Origin: JAWOJF01 sp046481785
GTDB taxonomy: Bacteria; Bacteroidota; Ignavibacteria; Ignavibacteriales; Ignavibacteriaceae
Length of the DNA: 11,051 nt
NCBI GenBank assembly: GCA_046481785.1
Contig: JAWOJF010000349.1
Coordinates: forward strand, 1-11,051
Direction of reading: 5' to 3'
In this document: one piece after another, positions 6,208-11,051 of the stretch
Position numbering within the stretch: the stretch's first letter is position 1
Layout: each line of letters starts with the position of its first letter
Position numbers and translations under genes: made by a program
The notes under the pieces: model-generated
Databases searched by the model: none
What the model was told of the DNA's origin: nothing
What the model saw: the letters and a program-made list of their open reading frames with translations, nothing else

Positions 6208-6224
6208 TACAAGCGACGTGCCAG
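6208..6224 (-). promoter_or_regulatory. Sigma-54 (RpoN) type promoter of hsp20
   Basis: The minus strand reads CTGGCACG-TCGC-TTGTA, against the established -24/-12 consensus YTGGCACG-N4-TTGCW. Every fixed position matches except the final C (T here), and the spacing is exact. The predicted start point is near 6197, giving a leader of about 72 nt before the hsp20 ATG. It would require RpoN and an enhancer-binding activator, neither of which is in the window. Confidence 0.6.
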
Positions 6225-6295
6225 AGCCTAAAAATCGTTGTAATTACTTATATTACAAATAGATACAGGGATTCCGGGGGAGGCTATAGGAGTGC

Positions 6296-6382
6296 GCCAT
6301 TATGGCAGATTAAATCTATAATTTTATAATTTTGTACGAACTTGGCACATAATGTGCCATTTGATTGTCAAAAATGCGACAA
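6296..6382. promoter_or_regulatory. Cluster of short palindromes upstream of the sigma-54 promoter
   Basis: Four dyads occur in under 90 bp: GCCAT-T-ATGGC (6296-6306), AGATT-A-AATCT (6307-6317), TGGCACAT-A-ATGTGCCA (6343-6359) and TTGTC-N8-GACAA (6365-6382). They lie roughly 100-180 bp upstream of the predicted hsp20 start point, the normal range for binding sites of sigma-54 activators. The third also loosely resembles a -24/-12 element in both directions (TGGCAC-N5-GTGC). Which, if any, is used cannot be told from sequence alone. Confidence 0.35.
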
Positions 6383-6401
6383 AATGACACGATAAGATTC
6401 T

Positions 6402-6417
6402 TGTTTCATGTGAAAAA
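6402..6417. promoter_or_regulatory. parS-like site upstream of mnmE
   Basis: TGTTTCATGTGAAAAA matches the parS consensus TGTTTCACGTGAAACA at 14 of 16 positions. It is the weakest of the three candidates because one arm is damaged. It lies 285 bp before mnmE. Confidence 0.4.
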
Positions 6418-6437
6418 ACTGGTAATGGGGGCTTTTT

Positions 6438-6573
6438 CTATAGCCACGACTTTCAAGTCGTGGGATGGAATAACCATACAACAAATGGCTTTAGCCAAAA
6501 TTTGTCTTTAATTGCGGCTAAAGCCAAAGAAAGCAGGGAACATTAAACCACGACATGAATGTCGTGGCAATAG
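6438..6573. repeat. REPIN-like element with paired palindromes
   Basis: A 136-bp element bounded by CTATAGCCACGAC (6438-6450) and its near-complement GTCGTGGCAATAG (6561-6573; 12 of 13). Each end is itself a hairpin: CCACGACTTTCAAGTCGTGG (6444-6463) and CCACGACATGAATGTCGTGG (6548-6567). Inside lies a second inverted pair, TGGCTTTAGCC (6486-6496) and GGCTAAAGCCA (6516-6526). Two REP hairpins in opposite orientation are the layout of REPINs/BIMEs mobilised by RAYT (REP-associated IS200-type) transposases; no such gene is in the window. The rest of 6126-6701 holds the hsp20 and mnmE control signals and no gene. Confidence 0.65.
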
Positions 6574-6646
6574 ATTTTTGAATATTATTCTGACCAATTG
6601 AATTTTCACATGACCTCATTGAGAGTATCTGGTGAGGGCGGGTTAA

Positions 6647-6677
6647 TTGTTAATGCGTTATTTATTAATTATTTTTG
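6647..6677 (+). promoter_or_regulatory. Possible Bacteroidota-type promoter of mnmE
   Basis: TTG (6647-6649) and TATTTTTG (6670-6677), with 20 nt between, fit the Bacteroidota housekeeping consensus TTTG / TAnnTTTG. Transcription would start near 6684, about 18 nt before the ATG, and the leader has no Shine-Dalgarno, as is usual in that phylum. The region is AT-rich, so a chance match is possible. Confidence 0.35.
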
Positions 6678-6701
6678 CAGACTTAAAAATCAGCACTTTA
6701 T

Positions 6702-8060
6702 ATGAATAATTTCACTGAAGATACTATAGCAGCAGTTGCTACTCCTTCAGGTGCAGGTGCTATTTCTGTTATCCGAATTAGTGGTCCCCGGTCTTTTTCT
6801 GCTGTTGACTCTATCTTTACCGGTAAAAATAAAATTTCTTCTGCCGATACTCATACAATACATTACGGTAAAATAACTGATGAAAAAGGTGATCTGATTG
6901 ATGATGTGTTAATATCTGTATTCAGGAATCCTCATTCATATACCGGTGAAGACAGTGTTGAGATAAGTACTCACGGCAATCCTTTTATTACCAAGAGGAT
7001 AATTGGGCTCTTAATTAATAAAAATATACGTATGGCAGAGCCGGGTGAGTTCACCAGGCGGGCATTCCTGAATAATAAAATTGATCTTGCACAGGCTGAA
7101 GCTGTTGTTGATGTTATATCTTCAAGAACCGAGGCATCATTAAAAGGAGCCAGGAATCAGCTTGACGGGCTTCTTTCGGCAAAGGTAAACGAGCTGAGGG
7201 AATCATTAATTAATTCATCTTCATTTATTGAACTTGAATTAGATTTTGCCGAAGAAGATATAGAGTTTATTGGTCATGATGAACTGCTTCAGAGGATTAA
7301 ACAAATTATTGCCGAGATAGATAAACTTCTCTCAACATATTCATTCGGCAGGATAGTACATGACGGAGTGAACGTAGCGCTGGTGGGTAAGCCTAATGTC
7401 GGGAAGTCTTCCCTGCTTAATTATATCCTGAAGGAATCGCGTGCAATTGTAAGCGCAATACCGGGAACCACCCGTGATATAATACGGGAAGAAGTATCAA
7501 TTGATGGAATTTTATTCCGGCTGTTTGATACTGCAGGATTAAGAGTATCCGAAGATGTTATAGAAAAAGAAGGAGTAGTCAGGAGTCAGGAAGCAGTTAA
7601 GAATGCCGATATAGTTCTTCTTCTTAATGATGTTGAGCAGGGTATTTCTGAAGATCTTTTTGAGAATATGGCGGCGCTTTCGGGTAAAGAAAAAATTTTG
7701 ACTGTTATGAATAAAATTGATCTGAAGAAGGAACAAAATACAGGATGTGATGTTTCTATCTCAGCAGTCACGGGTGAAGGAATAGATACACTATTCATAA
7801 AGCTGAAAGAGAAGGCATTAGGCGGATCGACATACAGTGAAAGATCGGCAGTTGTCTCAAATCTCCGCCATTATAACTGTCTAAAAATGGCAAAAGAAAA
7901 CCTGTTAAATGCAAAGGCATCAGTAGAGAACAGACTTAGCGGTGAATTTATTTCAGTAGACCTTAGAAATGCCGCCAGTTCTTTAGGTGAAGTAATTGGT
8001 GAAGTAACCTCGGATGATATATTAAATAACATATTTATGAAATTCTGCATAGGAAAATAG
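6702..8060 (+). CDS. mnmE: tRNA uridine-5-carboxymethylaminomethyl(34) synthesis GTPase MnmE
   Basis: With MnmG, this GTPase installs the (carboxymethyl)aminomethyl group on wobble U34 of tRNAs reading NNA/NNG codons, using a folate-derived C1 unit. The 452 residues are the usual length. Domains: N-terminal folate-binding and dimerisation domain (1-118, TPSGAGAISVIRISGP near 14-29); helical domain split around the GTPase; inserted G domain with G1 GKPNVGKS (229-236), G2 GTTRD (255-259), G3 DTAG (276-279), G4 NKID (337-340) and G5 SAV (354-356); and the C-terminal C449-I-G-K, whose cysteine is a conserved catalytic-region residue. The ATG at 6702 gives the family N-terminus (DTIAAVATPSGAGAI). 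All key residues are present. It is the first gene of the mnmE-mnmG-rsmG group. Confidence 0.97.
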   Translation: MNNFTEDTIAAVATPSGAGAISVIRISGPRSFSAVDSIFTGKNKISSADTHTIHYGKITDEKGDLIDDVLISVFRNPHSYTGEDSVEISTHGNPFITKRIIGLLINKNIRMAEPGEFTRRAFLNNKIDLAQAEAVVDVISSRTEASLKGARNQLDGLLSAKVNELRESLINSSSFIELELDFAEEDIEFIGHDELLQRIKQIIAEIDKLLSTYSFGRIVHDGVNVALVGKPNVGKSSLLNYILKESRAIVSAIPGTTRDIIREEVSIDGILFRLFDTAGLRVSEDVIEKEGVVRSQEAVKNADIVLLLNDVEQGISEDLFENMAALSGKEKILTVMNKIDLKKEQNTGCDVSISAVTGEGIDTLFIKLKEKALGGSTYSERSAVVSNLRHYNCLKMAKENLLNAKASVENRLSGEFISVDLRNAASSLGEVIGEVTSDDILNNIFMKFCIGK

Positions 8061-8065
8061 AAAAG

Positions 8066-8081
8066 TGTTTCATGTGGAACA
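8066..8081. promoter_or_regulatory. parS-like site 1 in the mnmE-mnmG gap
   Basis: TGTTTCATGTGGAACA matches the parS consensus TGTTTCACGTGAAACA at 14 of 16. Its reverse complement, TGTTCCACATGAAACA, shows both arms intact apart from one base in the left arm and one in the centre. It begins 5 bp after the mnmE stop codon. Confidence 0.6.
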
Positions 8082-8181
8082 ATTGAAACCGTTGTTTTGA
8101 GCGAAAATCGGGATATTGATATCTTCTTCTGCCCCTACACTATTTTTGGGGAGTAAGATAAAAGAAGGCAAAACATTATAA

Positions 8182-8197
8182 CGTTTCACATGAAACA
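8182..8197. promoter_or_regulatory. parS-like site 2 in the mnmE-mnmG gap
   Basis: CGTTTCACATGAAACA matches the parS consensus at 14 of 16: the edge base and one central base differ. The core GTTTCA-CA-TGAAAC keeps perfect 6-bp arms. It lies 116 bp from site 1 and overlaps the upstream candidate ATG of mnmG (8190-8192). Confidence 0.6.
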
Positions 8198-8207
8198 TTT
8201 TATAATT

Positions 8208-10085
8208 ATGAATTATTATGACATTATAGTTGTGGGAGCCGGGCATGCCGGTATTGAAGCTGCGCATGCGGCGGCAAATATGGGATGTTCTGTAGGTTTA
8301 GTAACCATGGACAGGCACGCTATTGGGCGGATGTCCTGCAATCCTGCTATTGGCGGAACAGCAAAGGGCCACCTTGTAAGGGAAATAGATGCCCTTGGGG
8401 GTGTAATGGGAAAAATTGCAGACAGGACAGGCATACAGTTCAGGATGCTGAATAAATCCAAGGGTCCTGCCGTATGGTCTCCCCGTTGTCAGTCAGACAG
8501 AGAATTATATTCAGCAGAAGCAGAGCGTGTAGTAAATGCAAATAAAAATATTACTATTGTTGAGGATTCGGTAATTGATGTTATAACGGAAGGAAATAAA
8601 ATATCCGGAGTTGGAACGCTTAAGGGTGAAACAATTAGCTGCAAGGCTCTTGTACTATCCTCGGGTACGTTTCTAAACGGACTAATGCACACCGGATTAA
8701 AATCCATAAAAGGCGGAAGGTTTGGAGAGCAGCCTTCAACAGGTATAACAGAAACACTTCTTAAGCTGGGATTTGAATCAGGGAGATTAAAAACCGGAAC
8801 TCCTCCAAGGTTAAAAAAAGATTCTATCAACTGGGATATACTTGAAGTACAGCCGGGGGATGAAAACCCACAGCCTTTCTCACACTTTACTGACAGAAGT
8901 GAATTCCCTTATCTCCCCCAGATGCCCTGCCACATTACATATACTGATGAAACAGTTCATAAGATTCTTGAAACCGGTTTTAGCGAATCACCCATGTTTA
9001 CAGGGCTGATCAAGGGTACCGGTCCACGTTACTGTCCTTCTATTGAAGATAAAATAGTTCGTTTTGCCGACAAAAATAAACACCAGTTATTTCTTGAACC
9101 CGAAGGATTAGACTCTAACCTGATATATGTAAATGGTTTTGCCACTTCCCTTCCGGCTGATGTACAGCTTAAGGCAATTCATAAAATTAAAGGGCTTGAA
9201 GAAGCAGAGATGGTACGCCCGGGTTACGCAGTTGAGTATGATTTTTTTCCGCCTAACCAGGTGGATCTTACACTTGAAACAAAATTAATAAAGGGTCTAT
9301 ATTTTGCGGGACAAATAAATGGTACATCCGGTTATGAAGAAGCTGCTGCACAAGGATTAATTGCAGGAATAAATGCCGCCGCAAAAATCCAGAATATGCC
9401 TGAGTTTGTAATTAAAAGAAGTGAAGCTTATATAGGCGTACTTATAGATGATCTTGTTGGTAAATCAACCGAGGAACCATACCGTATGTTTACATCGCGT
9501 GCAGAGCACCGTTTGCTTCTGCGCCAGGATAATGCTGACAGAAGGCTTCTTGGTTATGGTTATGATCTTGGATTAATTCCAAAAGAAATGAATGATGAAG
9601 TAATAAGAAGAGAACGTTTAATAAGCATTGGTATTGAAACATTATCAAATTTAAAATTACATGCGCGGGATGTAAATACATTTCTTGAGGCAAAGGGTCT
9701 GCCGGGCATTGATTCAACTGATACAGTATCAAAGCTGTGCAAACGTCCCGAGCTTGAATTGAGAGAGATCATACAACTTATTGATATAGACAGGCATCCA
9801 ATTCTGAAAAATGTTATTAGTGAGCCTGCCGTACTCGAACAAGTAGAGATCGAATTAAAATATGAAGGATATATAAAACGCCAGTATGAAACAATTAGCC
9901 GGCTTGAGAGGTATGAAGAGGTAAAGATTCCTTTAACATTAAATTATTTAGCATTAAAGGCATTATCGACAGAAGGGAGGGAAAAACTGCACAGGGTAAA
10001 ACCCCGTTCCATAGGGCAGGCATCGCGTATATCGGGTGTAACTCCTTCTGATATTTCTATATTATTGGTATATTTAAAGAACTAA
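8208..10085 (+). CDS. mnmG: tRNA uridine-5-carboxymethylaminomethyl(34) synthesis enzyme MnmG
   Basis: FAD- and NADH-dependent partner of MnmE in wobble U34 modification (formerly GidA). From the chosen ATG the protein has 625 residues, against about 629 in E. coli. The FAD-binding dinucleotide motif is at the N-terminus (VVGAGHAGIEAA, 8-19); the conserved C44 is in SCNPAIGG; family signature 1 is GPRYCPSIEDK (272-282, with C276) and signature 2 is AGQINGTSGYEEAAAQG (367-383); the tRNA-binding helical C-terminus includes TSRAEHRLLLRQDNADRRL (429-447) and YEGYIKRQ (552-559). An in-frame ATG at 8190 would add MKHFII, but that codon lies inside a parS-like palindrome. The 8208 start gives the family-like MNYYDIIVVGAGHAG; neither start has a Shine-Dalgarno. 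It is 15 bp from rsmG and probably cotranscribed with it. Confidence 0.96.
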   Translation: MNYYDIIVVGAGHAGIEAAHAAANMGCSVGLVTMDRHAIGRMSCNPAIGGTAKGHLVREIDALGGVMGKIADRTGIQFRMLNKSKGPAVWSPRCQSDRELYSAEAERVVNANKNITIVEDSVIDVITEGNKISGVGTLKGETISCKALVLSSGTFLNGLMHTGLKSIKGGRFGEQPSTGITETLLKLGFESGRLKTGTPPRLKKDSINWDILEVQPGDENPQPFSHFTDRSEFPYLPQMPCHITYTDETVHKILETGFSESPMFTGLIKGTGPRYCPSIEDKIVRFADKNKHQLFLEPEGLDSNLIYVNGFATSLPADVQLKAIHKIKGLEEAEMVRPGYAVEYDFFPPNQVDLTLETKLIKGLYFAGQINGTSGYEEAAAQGLIAGINAAAKIQNMPEFVIKRSEAYIGVLIDDLVGKSTEEPYRMFTSRAEHRLLLRQDNADRRLLGYGYDLGLIPKEMNDEVIRRERLISIGIETLSNLKLHARDVNTFLEAKGLPGIDSTDTVSKLCKRPELELREIIQLIDIDRHPILKNVISEPAVLEQVEIELKYEGYIKRQYETISRLERYEEVKIPLTLNYLALKALSTEGREKLHRVKPRSIGQASRISGVTPSDISILLVYLKN

Positions 10086-10100
10086 ATTAAAAGGGTTTTT

Positions 10101-10784
10101 ATGGTTGATGTTCAGGAACTATATTACAAAGAGCTGTTATCATTCTATTGGGAGAACCAGATCAATCCCGATATAATGAAAGTAGAGCGTCTGGCGTATT
10201 TTGCTGAACTTGTTGCAGAAAAGAATGAAAAAGTTAATTTAATTTCGCGCAGAGATGTTAATTCTATTGTAGAGAATCATATATTTATATCATCGTATAT
10301 TTCAAAATACATCCCGGAAAAGTGTACAAATTTTCTTGATATAGGTACAGGCGGCGGATTCCCGGGAATACCGCTTGCAATTATGCGTCCGGAAATGAAA
10401 GGCGTACTTGTTGATTCAACGGGTAAAAAAATTGAAGCAGTAAGTGAATTTATTGACCGCTTAAAACTGGGGAATGTAACTGCAGAGAATTTCAGGGTTG
10501 AGAGTCCCGAGTTTATTGAGAAGTATAAAAATTCATTTGACCTTATCGTAAGCCGTGCAACGGTGCCGTTAATTATTCTTTTCAGGTATTCACTTCCATT
10601 GATAAAAGAGAGAGCATATCTTGTGGCATTTAAAGGCGGCGACCTTGAAGAGGAGTACAAAAAGGCTGAGCTGAAGTACAAACCGTACATACGCAAATCA
10701 ACTACGTTTGAGTTGTTCTATAAACCTACCAATGTACGGAACCAGAAAGGGAAAAAGCTTGTAGTGCTTGAGCTGAGTAGGTAA
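10101..10784 (+). CDS. rsmG: 16S rRNA (guanine527-N7)-methyltransferase RsmG
   Basis: SAM-dependent enzyme (formerly GidB) that methylates N7 of G527 in the 530 loop of 16S rRNA. In other bacteria its loss gives low-level streptomycin resistance. The 227 residues are normal length. Visible features: the family motif VNLISRRD (45-52), the SAM-binding loop LDIGTGGGFPGIPLAI (79-94), the acidic ribose-binding strand end VDSTGKK (104-110), SRA (151-153) and AFKGG (176-180). The ATG at 10101 follows AAAAGGG by 5 nt, a modest ribosome binding site. It is the last gene of the group and is followed by a strong terminator. In many genomes parA and parB come next, but here a repeat-rich stretch follows and the next gene is not visible. 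Confidence 0.95.
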   Translation: MVDVQELYYKELLSFYWENQINPDIMKVERLAYFAELVAEKNEKVNLISRRDVNSIVENHIFISSYISKYIPEKCTNFLDIGTGGGFPGIPLAIMRPEMKGVLVDSTGKKIEAVSEFIDRLKLGNVTAENFRVESPEFIEKYKNSFDLIVSRATVPLIILFRYSLPLIKERAYLVAFKGGDLEEEYKKAELKYKPYIRKSTTFELFYKPTNVRNQKGKKLVVLELSR

Positions 10785-10840
10785 GGCCAGTAGGCAGTAG
10801 GGGCCAGTAGGCAGTATGCAATTGGCAGTAGGCAAAATTT
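10785..10840 (+). repeat. AGGCAGT-type direct repeats after rsmG
   Basis: GGCCAGTAGGCAGTAG occurs at 10785-10800 and again at 10802-10816 (17-bp period), followed by the related GGCAGTAGGC near 10824-10833. The same words recur at about 10976-10991, past the terminator. No coding signal is seen. Confidence 0.7.
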
Positions 10841-10847
10841 TGCAGAG

Positions 10848-10874
10848 GCTGGATTTATCCAGCTTTTTTTTTTT
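10848..10874 (+). terminator. Intrinsic terminator after rsmG
   Basis: GCTGGA-TTTA-TCCAGC (10848-10863), a perfect 6-bp GC-containing stem (7 bp if the loop is shortened), is followed at once by eleven T. It is 63 bp past the rsmG stop codon and marks the end of the mnmE-mnmG-rsmG transcription group. Confidence 0.92.
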
Positions 10875-10913
10875 GCAAGAGGTTTCCCTAATAAAAAAGT
10901 TACACGGAGATTA

Positions 10914-10991
10914 AGAGCAAGAGCAAGAGCAAGGTAGGAGCAAGAAAAGTCAGCAGGCAAGTGAGGCAAGTCCCACAGTAGGCAGTAGGCA
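10914..10991 (+). repeat. GAGCAAG and AGGCAGT short repeats
   Basis: AGAGCAAGAGCAAGAGCAAG (about 10914-10933), with a further GAGCAAG near 10938, then CAGTAGGCAGTAGGC (about 10976-10990). The GAGCAAG word is shared with the tandem repeat before dnaJ (5436-5491). This is intergenic low-complexity DNA. Confidence 0.6.
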
Positions 10992-10996
10992 AACAT

Positions 10997-11051
10997 TCAA
11001 TTATCGTAGTGATATCTGCATTGAATGAAATCAATCCTGTCTTTGTAAATC
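10997..11051 (-). CDS. Possible C-terminal tail of an unidentified gene (partial)
   Basis: On the minus strand a frame entering from the right edge reads IYKDRIDFIQCRYHYDN and stops with TGA at 10997-10999, immediately where the intergenic repeats end. The composition looks protein-like and the position fits a gene convergent with rsmG. Only 17 codons are visible and other frames are also open here (plus strand: SIIVVISALNEINPVFVN, without a clear start). The family cannot be named. Confidence 0.25.
   Translation of the reverse strand, partial: IYKDRIDFIQCRYHYDN

Noticed and set aside
6343..6359. Second sigma-54 promoter at the TGGCACAT dyad
   Set aside because: The -12 part reads GTGC rather than TTGC in both directions, and the perfect dyad is better explained as a protein-binding palindrome.
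6602..6617. Fourth parS-like sequence (TTTTCACATGACCT region)
   Set aside because: Only about 9 of 16 positions match the consensus and one arm is absent.
8100..8160. Terminator between mnmE and mnmG (CCCC...GGGG pairing at about 8132-8151)
   Set aside because: Only a four-pair stem with a long loop and no T-run; insufficient for an intrinsic terminator.
10277..10696. 139-codon minus-strand open frame inside rsmG
   Set aside because: Antisense to conserved RsmG motifs (SAM-binding loop, SRA), with no independent support.

Overview
The window looks like part of a bacterial chromosome from the Bacteroidota/Chlorobiota (FCB) group, most plausibly an Ignavibacteria-like lineage. This is inference from protein flavour, AT-rich codon use, mostly weak Shine-Dalgarno signals and hairpin-rich intergenic repeats; no rRNA or other taxonomic marker is present. 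Six complete protein genes are well supported, plus one hypothetical gene and one possible gene tail at the right edge. No tRNA, rRNA, CRISPR array or transposase gene was seen.

Left part, all on the minus strand (489-6125). A DUF6483-like hypothetical gene sits between copies of a long intergenic repeat. It is followed at higher coordinates by a protein-quality-control block: clpB (ClpB disaggregase), a zinc-finger-less DnaJ/CbpA-type co-chaperone, and an Hsp20 small heat-shock protein. The three chaperone genes are separated by 270-350 bp of repeats and signals, so they look like separate transcription units. Hsp20 would hold aggregation-prone proteins, the J-protein would hand them to DnaK (not in the window), and ClpB would extract polypeptides from aggregates. 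No CIRCE element was found. hsp20 instead has a very good sigma-54 type -24/-12 match, upstream palindromes, and an AU-rich leader hairpin touching its ribosome binding site.

Right part, plus strand (6702-10784). mnmE, mnmG and rsmG lie in the conserved order that often precedes parA-parB near the replication origin. MnmE and MnmG together modify the wobble uridine of certain tRNAs, and RsmG methylates 16S rRNA. mnmG and rsmG are 15 bp apart and end at a strong intrinsic terminator. The mnmE-mnmG gap holds two close matches to the ParB-binding site parS, and a third lies upstream of mnmE, which suggests origin-proximal partition sites.

Intergenic DNA (1-488, 1140-1468, 4082-4432, 5399-5669, 6126-6701, 10785-10996) is unusually rich in repeats. 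They include a composite multi-hairpin element in about five copies, a CCTWAGTG periodic repeat, a REPIN-like element with paired 20-bp palindromes, a 38-bp-period tandem repeat before dnaJ, and AGGCAGT-type repeats after rsmG. These repeats are the least described part of the window.
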